A stretch of DNA of 64,000 bases from Nitrospira tepida (lineage in GTDB: Bacteria; Nitrospirota; Nitrospiria; Nitrospirales; Nitrospiraceae): assembly GCF_947241125.1 (NCBI RefSeq), contig NZ_OX365700.1:4188461-4252460 (forward strand), in the 5' to 3' direction. Below, one piece after another: positions 54,643-62,695 of this stretch. The notes beneath the pieces are model-generated. The model saw only the letters and a program-made list of their open reading frames with translations. It did no database searches and was not told the DNA's origin. Numbering within the stretch: position 1 is the first letter of the stretch; each line of letters starts with the position of its first letter. A program made the position numbers and the translations under genes.

Positions 54643-54963
54643 TCACCCGGCTGGCGGCGATTCGAGCAGCCGCACGAACTCCGCCAATCGGGCCTTCATC
54701 GACGGCTGCACCTTGATGAACTCACAGCCGAACCGCGAGCCGGCCCGCCAGCGCACGGCCGCCAATTCGATCTCCAGCACTGGCTCCTGCGGGGTGAGTT
54801 CCATGCCGATCCTCACGTAGCTCCCCACCGGGACCGGCCGTTCGGCGATCACCGCGCAGCCATCGATCGAGAGGTTCACGATCGTGCCCTTCCGATCCGG
54901 GCCGTCCCCCTGCAACCCGGCGGGCAACTGGACCGAGTATCGTAGGACTCGCCGGGGTTTCAT
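54643..54963 (-). CDS. PilZ domain protein
   Basis: A 106-residue single PilZ domain, a cyclic di-GMP receptor fold. The RxxxR-like box is MKPRRVLRYSV at the N terminus, and the D/N-x-S-x-x-G box is VNLSIDGCAVIAERPV near residue 30. The remaining strands include RAGSRFGCEFIKVQP. It starts at ATG 54963. It is convergent with the PilB-type ATPase gene, and PilZ proteins often regulate pilus or polysaccharide machines, so a functional link is plausible but unproven. Confidence 0.88.
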   Translation of the reverse strand: MKPRRVLRYSVQLPAGLQGDGPDRKGTIVNLSIDGCAVIAERPVPVGSYVRIGMELTPQEPVLEIELAAVRWRAGSRFGCEFIKVQPSMKARLAEFVRLLESPPAG

Positions 54964-55032
54964 GGGGTCACGCCGCGATGAACAGGCAGGAGGGCTGCAT
55001 GACTCTCTTTCGCGCAGACCACGCGCGGCCGA

Positions 55033-56049
55033 TTACACTGCATAGTATTCCCTGTACCATTGGACGAAGCGGGCAATGCCGGTTTCGATGGACGTCGAGG
55101 GCTTGAAGCCGACATCGCGGGTGAGATCCTCCACGTCGGCATAGGTCGCAGGCACATCTCCTGGCTGTAACGGCAAGAGGCGTTTCTCGGCCTTGAGGCC
55201 GAGCGTCTGTTCCAGCACCTCGATAAAGCGCAGCAGCGGCACCGGTTGATGGTTGCCGATGTTGTAGAGTCGATAGGGGGCATTGCTGAGGCTCGGGTCC
55301 GGTTGGTCGCCTGACCACCGGGGGTCCGGCTGCGCCGGGCGATCAAGCGCGCGCACCACCCCCTCCACGATATCGTCGATATACGTGAAGTCCCGCTGCA
55401 TCTGCCCATGGTTGAAGACCTCGATCGGTTTGCCCTCCAGCATCGCCTTGGTGAACAGGAACAGCGCCATGTCCGGCCGCCCCCATGGTCCATAGACCGT
55501 GAAGAACCTGAGCCCGGTGCAGGGAATCCGATAGAGGTGCGCATAGCAATGGGCCATCAGCTCATTCGCCTTTTTGGTGGCCGCGTAGAGCGACACCGGA
55601 TGGTCGACGTTGTCGTGCACCGAGAAGGGCATGCGGGTGTTGCCGCCGTAGACCGAGCTGGTGGAAGCGAAGACGAGGTGCTCGATGCCATTGTGGCGGC
55701 ACCCTTCCAGGATGCTCAAAAAGCCCTCGATGTTGCTGTCCGTGTAAGCATGAGGATTGACCAGGGAATACCGCACCCCGGCCTGGGCGGCCAAATGCAC
55801 GACTTTCCGAAACTGCGATTCGGCGAACACTTGTTTGATTCCCGCACGATCCGCCAGGTCCATCCTGACGAAACGGAACCGGTCGAACGTGGTCAAGCGG
55901 GTCAGGCGCGCCTCTTTGAGACGGACATCGTAATAGTCGTTCAGGTTGTCGAGGCCGATGACCCGATCGCCCCGCTCCAACAACCGGGCGGCCGTGTGAA
56001 ACCCGATAAACCCCGCCGCGCCCGTGACCAGAACCGTTTGCGGCTCCAT
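55033..56049 (-). CDS. UDP-glucuronate 4-epimerase / NAD-dependent sugar epimerase
   Basis: An extended short-chain dehydrogenase of 338 residues. It has the NAD motif [20 protein letters not shown], the substrate-family segment [18 protein letters not shown] that is characteristic of UDP-glucuronate epimerases, the Ser/Tyr active site with [12 protein letters not shown] and [20 protein letters not shown], and [20 protein letters not shown]. It interconverts UDP-glucuronate and UDP-galacturonate for surface polysaccharide. ugd at 26343-27662 could supply the substrate. It starts at ATG 56049. Confidence 0.9.
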   Translation of the reverse strand: MEPQTVLVTGAAGFIGFHTAARLLERGDRVIGLDNLNDYYDVRLKEARLTRLTTFDRFRFVRMDLADRAGIKQVFAESQFRKVVHLAAQAGVRYSLVNPHAYTDSNIEGFLSILEGCRHNGIEHLVFASTSSVYGGNTRMPFSVHDNVDHPVSLYAATKKANELMAHCYAHLYRIPCTGLRFFTVYGPWGRPDMALFLFTKAMLEGKPIEVFNHGQMQRDFTYIDDIVEGVVRALDRPAQPDPRWSGDQPDPSLSNAPYRLYNIGNHQPVPLLRFIEVLEQTLGLKAEKRLLPLQPGDVPATYADVEDLTRDVGFKPSTSIETGIARFVQWYREYYAV

Positions 56050-56136
56050 CTCTTATTCTCCCCCCCCCCGACTCACACAAGGCCGCTCAGGCACCCCGCC
56101 TCAGCGCCGTTCCATGTTCTGCGGACGATCGATCGC

Positions 56137-57762
56137 TTATCTCTTCTGCCCGGAAGATCGCATGAACGGCGGATCGCCATGGTCAAGCCGATAGAGTTCC
56201 AGCGGCGCCAAGGTCTGCGTCAATGACAGAGCTTCCATCGCCCCGTCCGGTTTGAGCCGAAAGGCATCCAACGCCTGGGCATAGTGATATCGGCACCCGA
56301 AGGACGCGAGCGCCTGGGCCAACTCGGACGGCGGCTCCCAATGCGCCGTTAACAGTTTCGTTCGGGCGGGATTCCGCCGGCTGAACGTGAAGGACAGATG
56401 GTCGGGATACCAATCGGCTCCGCCGGTCGCGTAGGATACGAACAATTTGGCTTGCGCGGTCTGCGCCAGCTCGGCCAGATAGGCATTGGTCAAGAACCCG
56501 TTTTCTCCGACTTCCAACCAGGTCCCCGGCGGCGCCAGCGCGGCATGGGCCGCATAGGTGCGCAGCTCCTTCAACTGTTGCTGCGAGGCACAGACGACCG
56601 CAATCGGGCCGTGCTGTCGTACGAGCGCCTGAATCACGCCTTCTTTTAGCGCGGAGCGCCCGTCATTGGTCGGGCCGCTGTCGGCGTGGACCAGGACGGT
56701 ATGGCCGCGGTCCGCGATCAGGTAGCAATTCCGCGGCATCTCGAGATCGCAGGGATCTTCGCCATAGAACGGCACCGACCACACGGCCCCGCCGTCAAAG
56801 GCCCAGGACTCGCCATGCGCCAACTCGATAACCTGTGTGAAGCCCATGTCCCGCAGCAACGCCTGGTAGTCGTAGTAGCAGGTCTTCCGATTGCGCCGGC
56901 TGGGCACGACGACCGGAATATCCTTGGGCAGGCTCAGGAGCGAGCGCGGCTCCACATGGTCGTCATGGTCATGCGTGAGAAAGACCGCCGAAGGTCGCGG
57001 CAGCAGTTGGCCCCAGAGCGAAGGGATCGGCATCTCGGCGAACCAGGGCAAGAGCCAGGGATCGAACAGAAAAAACTGTTCGCGCTGGCGATACATCAGC
57101 GCCGCATGGCCGAGATGGATCAGGTCGCGATCGGCTGTCGCCTCCAGCCATCTGCTCCGCACGCGATGCTCGGGCGTGGCGGACAGGCACTCGTGCTGAT
57201 GCAGGAGTTCCATGAAGCGGGTGAGCGTCCGCTCCTGCTCACGGGAGGCAGTCACAATCGTGCGGATCGCGCCGGCCGGTTGGCTGCCGTCCAAGAACCC
57301 GATGAGCTTGGCCACCGCGGGGCCGCTCATTCGGTCGAGTGGCATCGGAATCGCCTGGCGCTTGACCGCATGGAAGACCCGCAATCCGGCGCTGGTCACC
57401 GTCGAGGACTTACTGGGATCGCGTGGAAACTCCCACTGGAAGGTCCCGTCCGGACGCCGCCCGCAACGGATGTGCTGGCTAAGCTGCGGGCGCGAATTCA
57501 CCAGCTCGGCATAGGCATCCTCCAGCCTCGTGCGAAGATCGGGATCGTCGAGCGGCGCCCGCTTCGCAAACACGTCGCTGATCGCCGTCTCCACGCTACT
57601 GAGGAGGTGTTGGTGCGCCTCGTGGAGGGCGACGGTCACTTCGGGGGCAATCCCGCCCAGAAAGGGGAACGGGCCCGGCGCCTCGGCGCTCTCGAACTGC
57701 ACCCAGACCCAGGGCAACAGGGCAAGGTAATCGGTCGGGCGATAGTGGTCCCAGAGTTTCAT
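56137..57762 (-). CDS. Large metallo-beta-lactamase-fold hydrolase with an N-terminal helical domain
   Basis: A 541-residue protein in two parts. Residues about 1-225 are mostly helical and contain KLIGFLDGSQPAGAIRTIVT followed by LTRFMELLHQHECL, resembling the small winged-helix (PqqD-like) modules seen in peptide-modifying proteins. Residues about 235-535 form an MBL domain with the metal motif FLTHDHDDHVEP near 268-273 and further ligands such as HADSGPTND, and it resembles UlaG-like lactonases. There is no signal peptide. Its substrate is unknown. ATG 57762 is followed by family-like sequence. The N-terminal resemblance is a hand observation only. Confidence 0.75.
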   Translation of the reverse strand: MKLWDHYRPTDYLALLPWVWVQFESAEAPGPFPFLGGIAPEVTVALHEAHQHLLSSVETAISDVFAKRAPLDDPDLRTRLEDAYAELVNSRPQLSQHIRCGRRPDGTFQWEFPRDPSKSSTVTSAGLRVFHAVKRQAIPMPLDRMSGPAVAKLIGFLDGSQPAGAIRTIVTASREQERTLTRFMELLHQHECLSATPEHRVRSRWLEATADRDLIHLGHAALMYRQREQFFLFDPWLLPWFAEMPIPSLWGQLLPRPSAVFLTHDHDDHVEPRSLLSLPKDIPVVVPSRRNRKTCYYDYQALLRDMGFTQVIELAHGESWAFDGGAVWSVPFYGEDPCDLEMPRNCYLIADRGHTVLVHADSGPTNDGRSALKEGVIQALVRQHGPIAVVCASQQQLKELRTYAAHAALAPPGTWLEVGENGFLTNAYLAELAQTAQAKLFVSYATGGADWYPDHLSFTFSRRNPARTKLLTAHWEPPSELAQALASFGCRYHYAQALDAFRLKPDGAMEALSLTQTLAPLELYRLDHGDPPFMRSSGQKR

Positions 57763-57850
57763 GAGGGATGCTCGGCAGGGTTGACGGTAGACGAAGACGG
57801 GTCCCCGGCTCTCAGTCGATTCATTGCGAGCTTCGCCGACGGCTCATGCC

Positions 57851-58291
57851 TCATGTTTTGCGGGTAAACTCCAACGGGCTGATCGTGGGTTCGTACAACA
57901 CCTGCACCACGTTGCCGTCCGGATCGGCCACGTAAAACGAATAGCTCCCGTCACGGTGTTGTTTCGGAGGCTTCACGATGGTGGCTTCCAACTCAGCGGC
58001 TTCGCCAACAACCAGGGCATACAACTCATCGACCGCGGCAGGGTTCTCCATGATCACCCCCACATGGTCGAGGAATTGGCTGCGCCTTTGATGATAGTCG
58101 GCCAACTCAGCCTGTGAAATCTGATGCAGGGCCAGGTTGTCGCACCCCGAGCTGAAATAGACATTGTCCGGGTCCGGCTCCCAGACGACCTTCATCCCGA
58201 ACAGCCGCTCGTAGAAGGCTCGCGATTTCTTGAGATCGGTCACGCGGAGCGCCAGATGGCGCAACCCGCGATGAGGAGGAGGCGTCGCCAT
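57851..58291 (-). CDS. VOC-superfamily (glyoxalase/dioxygenase-fold) protein
   Basis: A 146-residue VOC protein with two beta-alpha-beta3 modules. The first begins GLRHLALRVTDLKKSRAFYE, and metal-ligand-type residues appear as His in LRHLAL, the Asp/His segment QFLDHVGVIME, and Glu in VLYEPTIS after YVADPDGNVVQV. Members include glyoxalase I, fosfomycin-resistance enzymes and extradiol dioxygenases. Which applies here cannot be told. ATG 58291 follows GGAGGAGGCGTCGCC. It lies 89 bases upstream of the MBL gene. Confidence 0.85.
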   Translation of the reverse strand: MATPPPHRGLRHLALRVTDLKKSRAFYERLFGMKVVWEPDPDNVYFSSGCDNLALHQISQAELADYHQRRSQFLDHVGVIMENPAAVDELYALVVGEAAELEATIVKPPKQHRDGSYSFYVADPDGNVVQVLYEPTISPLEFTRKT

Positions 58292-58482
58292 GGCTCCAGA
58301 TCGAGGTCGCAGGGGCTTTTCTGCCTGCACGAATGCTGTGTATAGTAGGGAGCCGTCGAGAAGGCGTCAATCGCTTTTCTCGCGGGCACGTGCTTTTCTG
58401 TCTTTCAAGGTTGCGGGGCCCCGCACGGAGAGGGTGCCGATCTCGCAGCTCAGTTGACCTTCACCGTGTCGGAGGAATGACC

Positions 58483-59352
58483 ATGTGGACCAGGTTCTCG
58501 GTGCTGACTCTTTGTGCCTGCTCGATGCTCTGGAATATCGGCTTGAGTGGGGCCGCCGGTGGGACATCATCAGGGCAATCCGGTGGATCGCAGACCGGCG
58601 AGATCACCGGTAAGGACGGAGCCCCGATGGTGCTGATTCCGGCCGGGCCGTTTCCGATGGGGGTCCCTCCCGGTGACCGGGACGGAGGCCGCGACGAGTA
58701 TCCCCGCCACGAAGTCACGCTGGATGCGTTTTACATCGACAAATTTGAGGTCACCAACGGCCGCTACATCGAGTTCGTGCGTGCCACCAACCATCGCATT
58801 CCCCAGCACCCCAAAGACCCGAGCCGGAACCTGTGGCAGAAGAACATGATGCCGGAATCGGCCGCAGACCGGCCTGTCATCAACGTGGATTGGTACGACG
58901 CGGAGGCCTATTGCAAGTGGGCCGGCAAACGGCTCCCCACCGAAGCCGAATGGGAAAAGGCGGGGCGCGGAGTGGACGACCGGCGGTTTCCCTGGGGCAA
59001 TGTGGAGCCGACGGCCAAGCATCTGAACTATAACCAACGGTGGATCGGGGAGAAAACCTTGATGCCGGTCGGCAGCTACGAGCTGGGCAAGAGCCCCTAC
59101 GGCGTCTACGACATGGCGGGTAATGTCTGGGAATGGGTCAATGATTGGTACGACGACCGCTACTACGAAAAGAGCCCGGCCAAGAACCCATCAGGCCCGG
59201 AGACCGGCTCCCATAAAGTCCTGCGCAGCTCCGGCTGGCAGGTCGAAACGCCGTTGGTCCGGATCTTCACGCGCGTCAAGAGCGACCCCCTGATCCGCAA
59301 CGAATCGACGGGGTTCCGGTGTGCCATGGACGCCAAGGACGCAGCGCGGTGA
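58483..59352 (+). CDS. Exported SUMF1-domain (formylglycine-generating-enzyme-like) protein
   Basis: A 289-residue protein with a signal peptide (about 1-26) and a SUMF1 domain: MVLIPAGPFPMGVPPGDRDG, FYIDKFEVTNGRYIEFV, DAEAYCKWAGKRLPTEAEWE, YDMAGNVWEWVNDWYDDRYY and STGFRCAMD. Canonical formylglycine-generating catalytic cysteines are not evident, so it is more likely a structural or binding homologue. I prefer ATG 58483, seven bases after GGAGGA, over ATG 58477, which is too close to it. The downstream gene overlaps by GTGA. A paralogue lies at 63074-64000. Confidence 0.85.
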   Translation: MWTRFSVLTLCACSMLWNIGLSGAAGGTSSGQSGGSQTGEITGKDGAPMVLIPAGPFPMGVPPGDRDGGRDEYPRHEVTLDAFYIDKFEVTNGRYIEFVRATNHRIPQHPKDPSRNLWQKNMMPESAADRPVINVDWYDAEAYCKWAGKRLPTEAEWEKAGRGVDDRRFPWGNVEPTAKHLNYNQRWIGEKTLMPVGSYELGKSPYGVYDMAGNVWEWVNDWYDDRYYEKSPAKNPSGPETGSHKVLRSSGWQVETPLVRIFTRVKSDPLIRNESTGFRCAMDAKDAAR

Positions 59353-59777
59353 CCTGGGCGGCCGGTCTGCTGTGCGCCGCGATGGTCGCCTCCTTCCAAA
59401 CCGGCGTACTCGCCGCCGACCGCACCGAGGGCGACCCGCCGGTGGCCATCGCGCGCATCCTCTCCAGCCCCTCCCTCTACAACCTGGATGTGGTGACATT
59501 GGCCGGCACGATCCGGGATATCCGGCTCATTCACGTCGAAGGGAGTTGCGGCGGGGACGGCGGATTCATCCTGTATCTCCGGGACGATACCGGCGAGCTT
59601 CCCATCCGCAATGTCGGGGCTTGCGTCGAAGGGGAATCAGTGCCGGCCCTGCCGGGCGACTACCGGCGAGGCGAACAGGTTCGCGTGAGGGCCGCCATCA
59701 TCGAACATCCGTCCGTCGATCCAGACCGGCGCGAGATCGAGGCCACGCTGCTGCGCGTGGATCACCTCACAGAATAG
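59349..59777 (+). CDS. Exported OB-fold-like protein
   Basis: A 142-residue protein with a signal peptide (about 1-23, ending VLAAD). The mature domain resembles a small OB fold: NLDVVTLAGTIRDIRLIHVE, FILYLRDDTGELPIRNVGAC, VRVRAAIIEHPSVDPDRREI. Cysteines occur at GSCGG and GACVE. GTG 59349 is chosen because it overlaps the stop of the SUMF1 gene (GTGA) and an AAGGAC lies upstream. A GTG at 59319 is the alternative. The family function is unknown, but coupling suggests that it acts with the SUMF1 protein in the periplasm. Confidence 0.75.
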   Translation: MTWAAGLLCAAMVASFQTGVLAADRTEGDPPVAIARILSSPSLYNLDVVTLAGTIRDIRLIHVEGSCGGDGGFILYLRDDTGELPIRNVGACVEGESVPALPGDYRRGEQVRVRAAIIEHPSVDPDRREIEATLLRVDHLTE

Positions 59778-59799
59778 TCGTATTCCGAACGAGACGCCG

Positions 59800-60660
59800 A
59801 TGAGCCAGAGCCAACCGGCTGAAGGCACAGGTTTCGCGGGGCTCCACGTCGCGGCCCTCGAAAGCCGCATGGCGGAGTCGATGGCGAACCTGATCCGCCG
59901 TTACGGCGGCGAGCCGCTGGTTGTCCCGGCGCTCCGTGAAATTCCCCTGTCCGATAACCATGCGGCGTTTGAATTCAGCGAACGCCTGTTCGTCGGACAG
60001 ATCGACGTGGTGCTGTTGCTCACCGGCGTGGGGACTCAAACCTTGGTCGAGGTGCTTGCCACGCGCCATCCGATTGAATCCATTACTCAGGCCTTGAGCC
60101 GGACGACGCTCGTCGCCAGGGGCCCGAAGCCAGTCGCTGCATTGAAGCGGCTGGGGCTGACGCCGGCTCTGGTCGTCCCGGAACCGAATACCTGGCGGGA
60201 CCTGCTAGCGGCTTTGGATCAACAGGGACCGGTCAAGGACCGACGGGTGGCGATTCAGGAGTACGGCGTGTCCAATGATGAGCTGGTCCGGGAGCTGATG
60301 GCGCGAGGCGCCCTGGTGATGCCGGTTCCGATTTATAAATGGGCGCTTCCGGAAGACACGGCCCCGCTACGCAACCTACTGACTGAGGTGACTGCCGGAA
60401 GGATCGATGTCCTGCTCGTCACCAATGCCGTGCAGGTCGAGCATGTCATGCAGGTGCTTGAAAGAGAGGGCAAGGTGGAGCCGTTTCGGACGGCGCTCAA
60501 GCGGATGGTGGTCGCTTCCATCGGCCCCACGGCCAGCGAACGGCTGCGCAGCCACGGCTGGCCCGTGGACCTGGAGCCGTCGCACCCGAAGATGGGCGTG
60601 CTGGTCAAAGAGGCCAGCGAGGCGGCATGGCGGCTGCTCCAGGGAAAGCGACCAGCATAG
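59800..60660 (+). CDS. hemD: Uroporphyrinogen-III synthase
   Basis: Cyclises hydroxymethylbilane to uroporphyrinogen III on the haem and sirohaem route. The 286 residues form the two-domain HemD fold, with VAALESRMAESMANLIRRYG, VVLLLTGVGTQTLVEVLA, LVARGPKPVAALKRLGLTPA, KDRRVAIQEYGVSNDELVRE and VVASIGPTASERLRSHGW. Family sequence identity is always low, but these motifs are diagnostic. The start is ATG 59800. Its stop lies 17 bases before a fragment of 5S rRNA. No other hem genes are adjacent. Confidence 0.92.
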   Translation: MSQSQPAEGTGFAGLHVAALESRMAESMANLIRRYGGEPLVVPALREIPLSDNHAAFEFSERLFVGQIDVVLLLTGVGTQTLVEVLATRHPIESITQALSRTTLVARGPKPVAALKRLGLTPALVVPEPNTWRDLLAALDQQGPVKDRRVAIQEYGVSNDELVRELMARGALVMPVPIYKWALPEDTAPLRNLLTEVTAGRIDVLLVTNAVQVEHVMQVLEREGKVEPFRTALKRMVVASIGPTASERLRSHGWPVDLEPSHPKMGVLVKEASEAAWRLLQGKRPA

Positions 60661-60676
60661 GATGAGCGTCTGACTA

Positions 60677-60755
60677 CCGAACACGGAAGTGAAGCCCCCA
60701 ACGCCGATGCGACTGCTGCCGTGAGGCAGTGGGAAGGTAGGACGCTGCCGGGGTT
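60677..60755 (+). pseudogene. 3' fragment of 5S rRNA
   Basis: Matches the 3' two-thirds of bacterial 5S rRNA: CCGAACACGGAAGTGAAGC, the CGCCGATG loop, a hairpin CTGCC-GTGA-GGCAG (helix IV), and GGTAGGACGCTGCCGGG at the end. The first 40 or so nucleotides expected (5' half of helix I, helix II) are missing, and upstream is hemD. It is therefore a truncated copy rather than a working gene, directly followed by a terminator. No 16S or 23S is in the window. Confidence 0.75.
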
Positions 60756-60814
60756 CAAAAGGGCCTGTTGGATCTCACGATCCGACAGGCCTTTTTCTTT
60801 TGAACCCCGGCAGC
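60744..60814. repeat. 17-bp inverted copies of the 5S 3' end around a terminator
   Basis: GCTGCCGGGGTTCAAAA (60744-60760) is repeated in perfect inverted form at 60798-60814, enclosing the terminator hairpin. The outer arm overlaps the 5S fragment, so part of the rRNA end exists in both orientations. Confidence 0.8.
60762..60800 (+). terminator. Rho-independent terminator after the 5S fragment
   Basis: GGCCTGTTGGAT (60762-60773) pairs with ATCCGACAGGCC (60780-60791), with one G-T pair and a 6-base loop, followed by TTTTTCTTTT. This is typical of the end of an rRNA operon. Confidence 0.88.
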
Positions 60815-60938
60815 GCCGACTCCTCCTTTCCACGAAGAAAGTCGAAGGGTTTTCTCCGGCGACGTAGATTACGATAAAGCGATGAAGAGTAGCCGGCACA
60901 AGCAAGCTTGGTTTGGACCTCTGCCGGGTTACAACAAA

Positions 60939-60976
60939 GGCCCGCTGGTCGAAAGATCAGCGGGCCTTTTTCTTTT
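60939..60976 (+). terminator. Second strong terminator
   Basis: GGCCCGCTGGTC (60939-60950) pairs with GATCAGCGGGCC (60955-60966) across GAAA, followed by TTTTTCTTTT. CTGCCGGGTT just upstream again resembles a 5S 3' end, so this may be a second decayed copy of the same rRNA-end module. Confidence 0.85.
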
Positions 60977-61138
60977 CCCGGGAGGAGAGGCGAGGGCAGC
61001 CTGGTCAATCGGATTGCGATCGAAGCGGGCGGTGCTCGTTGGACGCGCGCACGGCGGGGATCAACCAGGCCACCCTCGCTCAGACACCGAAAAGAAACGG
61101 CCTGCTCGGATTTGCGGTTCCGGCCTTCAGCCCAAATC
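60977..61138. other. Intergenic stretch without a gene
   Basis: A short remnant region between the second terminator and the first inverted-repeat element. Several short open frames cross it, but none has an SD or a recognisable protein pattern. Confidence 0.4.
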
Positions 61139-61336
61139 GGGTCAGGTCTTGCAGCCACACATTCTCTGTTGACCATAGCTCCACTACACCCCATCTTGAG
61201 TCTGGGTTATGCCGAGGAATGCAAGGCGCCCTTGTCGTCGATTCGTGAGGCTGCTGAGACGAGGGCACGGACGCGAAACAGCAGGACAAGTCAAGCGGAC
61301 TACTAATGCGCAGTGTGTGATTGCAAGACCTGCCCC
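61139..61336. mobile_element. MITE-like element 1 with ~22-bp terminal inverted repeats
   Basis: A 198-bp segment whose ends are inverted copies: the left end (61139-61160) and the reverse complement of the right end (61315-61336) match at 19 of 22 positions, with core CAGGTCTTGCA. It carries no coding sequence. The same core recurs at both ends of the segment 62451-62639. Confidence 0.55.
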
Positions 61337-61493
61337 TCTTGGTTTTGTGTGACGGTGGTTTTGCGGTCGCACCATTACACAATTTGTGAGCCATGGACTT
61401 ACCCGCCATTACAGGCGGGGACATCCCGCTGGATTAGACGTCGGCAGTCAAGACCTTGGACGGTCGTTGTCGGTGCTCGCCGCCTGTGTCCGA

Positions 61494-61811
61494 TCAGACA
61501 GCTCGATGCCTGTTGGATCCTGAAGTGAGGTTGATGGCCATTCGTCCTCCACAGGCACGAACGATTCTCTGAAGTGTGCGAAGCTCATACCGGTTGTAGT
61601 CCGCGTTTTCGTAGCGACTTATTGCAGAGGCGGTGGTTTTCGCTCGCTGGGCGACCTGGGCCTGAGTCAAGCCGGCCTCTCGGCGCAGTCGGGTTAACTG
61701 CTCTCCGATCGCCAACCTCTGTAATTCTTCTTCAAATCCTCGACGGAAGCTGGGGTTGGCGAGCTTTCTATTGAGCCACCCTTTGCCCCCGCGGCTTGGT
61801 TTCGACTTCAT
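61494..61811 (-). CDS. higA: HigA-type antitoxin, XRE-family HTH
   Basis: A 105-residue protein with a helix-turn-helix in the middle to C-terminal part (LTRLRREAGLTQAQVAQRAK, TTASAISRYENADYNRYELR), as in antitoxins of HigBA/RelBE-like pairs. The gene order is toxin first, antitoxin second, the HigBA arrangement. Its ATG at 61811 overlaps the toxin's stop by four bases (ATGA). It should neutralise the toxin and repress the promoter, probably through the palindrome at 62221-62234. Confidence 0.85.
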   Translation of the reverse strand: MKSKPSRGGKGWLNRKLANPSFRRGFEEELQRLAIGEQLTRLRREAGLTQAQVAQRAKTTASAISRYENADYNRYELRTLQRIVRACGGRMAINLTSGSNRHRAV

Positions 61812-62149
61812 GTTCGACCTCCTCGCTCGAATTCTCGCTTACATGCCTCAGTTCGTTCAATTTCGCCTTTAGGAGTCTTGTCTCCCGCCTTCCTAAACCC
61901 ATGCGTCAGTATCAGCCTCTTGCCAACGAAGAAGAAACACAGGACGCGATCTGCCTCAACCTTGAACTCGAAAATCTTATCCGTTCCGGTCAAATGCTTG
62001 AACTTGTGTTCATTCCAGATCTTCCCGGTATCTCCCATCCGAACGAACAGCGCGGCGAATTTCTGTTGGCTTGCAAGCGGCATCTGTTCCAGCCATTCCT
62101 CGGCGGGTGCCGTCCCACCGTGAGTAACGTAGAACTCAATGCTGAGCAT
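61808..62149 (-). CDS. higB: HigB-type toxin (phage-derived Gp49-like / RelE superfamily)
   Basis: A 113-residue protein matching the Gp49-like/HigB family: IEFYVTHGGTAPAEEWLEQM, KHLTGTDKIFEFKVEADRVL, CFFFVGKRLILTHGFRKAGD, ending in a basic tail. Such toxins are ribosome-dependent mRNA endoribonucleases. I start at ATG 62149 (MLSIEFYV), where the family begins. An in-frame ATG at 62203 adds 18 unrelated residues. It is translationally coupled to the antitoxin. Confidence 0.85.
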   Translation of the reverse strand: MLSIEFYVTHGGTAPAEEWLEQMPLASQQKFAALFVRMGDTGKIWNEHKFKHLTGTDKIFEFKVEADRVLCFFFVGKRLILTHGFRKAGDKTPKGEIERTEACKREFERGGRT

Positions 62150-62220
62150 GGCACCGCGGTAGACGAGCCGAGTGGACGAATGTCTACCGGCCGGATTCGC
62201 CATGCTGTCTGGATACGATA

Positions 62221-62234
62221 TAGCATATATGCTA
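62221..62234. promoter_or_regulatory. Candidate operator/promoter palindrome for higBA
   Basis: TAGCATATATGCTA is a perfect 14-base palindrome 72 bases upstream of the toxin start. On the minus strand TTGAGC lies upstream and TATATC downstream at promoter-like spacing (18 bases), so antitoxin binding here would cover the promoter. Confidence 0.5.
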
Positions 62235-62292
62235 CTACACGCTCAAGATGGACAGCCTACGCAAAGACAAATGGGGTTGGGAATCTTTGTTT

Positions 62293-62346
62293 GAAGAGGT
62301 TTGCTTGAAGAGGTTTGCTTGAAGAGGTTTGCTTGAAGAGGTCTTG
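62293..62346 (+). repeat. Tandem 14-bp repeat
   Basis: The unit GAAGAGGTTTGCTT is repeated three times exactly at 62293-62334 with a fourth partial copy. It lies just upstream of the higBA promoter in non-coding DNA. Confidence 0.9.
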
Positions 62347-62450
62347 TCTCAATCAGTCATTTGACGCAAGCTGGTGACATCGCGGCGGCACTAGCGTTCG
62401 CCTGTCAGGGGGCCAGCGTGGTGGCCGCCGGCGTGTCTGGGTTCCAATAG

Positions 62451-62639
62451 TGGTCTTGCAATAACACATGCCGAGATTACCCTCGGACCCTGTGAGTCAG
62501 TGGCCAACTGGGTTCTGTTCATTCTGAGCGCGCGCCGCTGATTTCGTGTTGCATTCGTTGTGACAATCGGCACAATTCATGATCAAGTAACTCGGTGAGT
62601 GGGCGGGCAAAGAGAGGGACGTGCGATTGCAAGACCCTC
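62451..62639. mobile_element. MITE-like element 2 with related terminal inverted repeats
   Basis: A 189-bp non-coding segment whose ends (62451-62467 and 62621-62637, the latter reversed) match at 14 of 17 positions and share the TTGCAAGACC core of element 1. The two elements lie on either side of higBA. It includes a few short open frames with no supported gene. Confidence 0.5.
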
Positions 62640-62695
62640 ATTTTGATGAAGTAAGTGGCACTGGCAGAGACCCACAGGTCGATACTGTGCAGAAG

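Noticed and set aside
60661-60676. 5' part of 5S rRNA just upstream of the fragment
   Set aside because: The bases between the hemD stop and the fragment do not match helix I or II of 5S rRNA.
60882-61172. Open frame across the second terminator
   Set aside because: It reads through a strong hairpin and T-tract, so it is an artefact of the terminator sequence.
62293-62346. CRISPR-like repeat
   Set aside because: The 14-base units are directly adjacent with no spacers and no cas genes are present.
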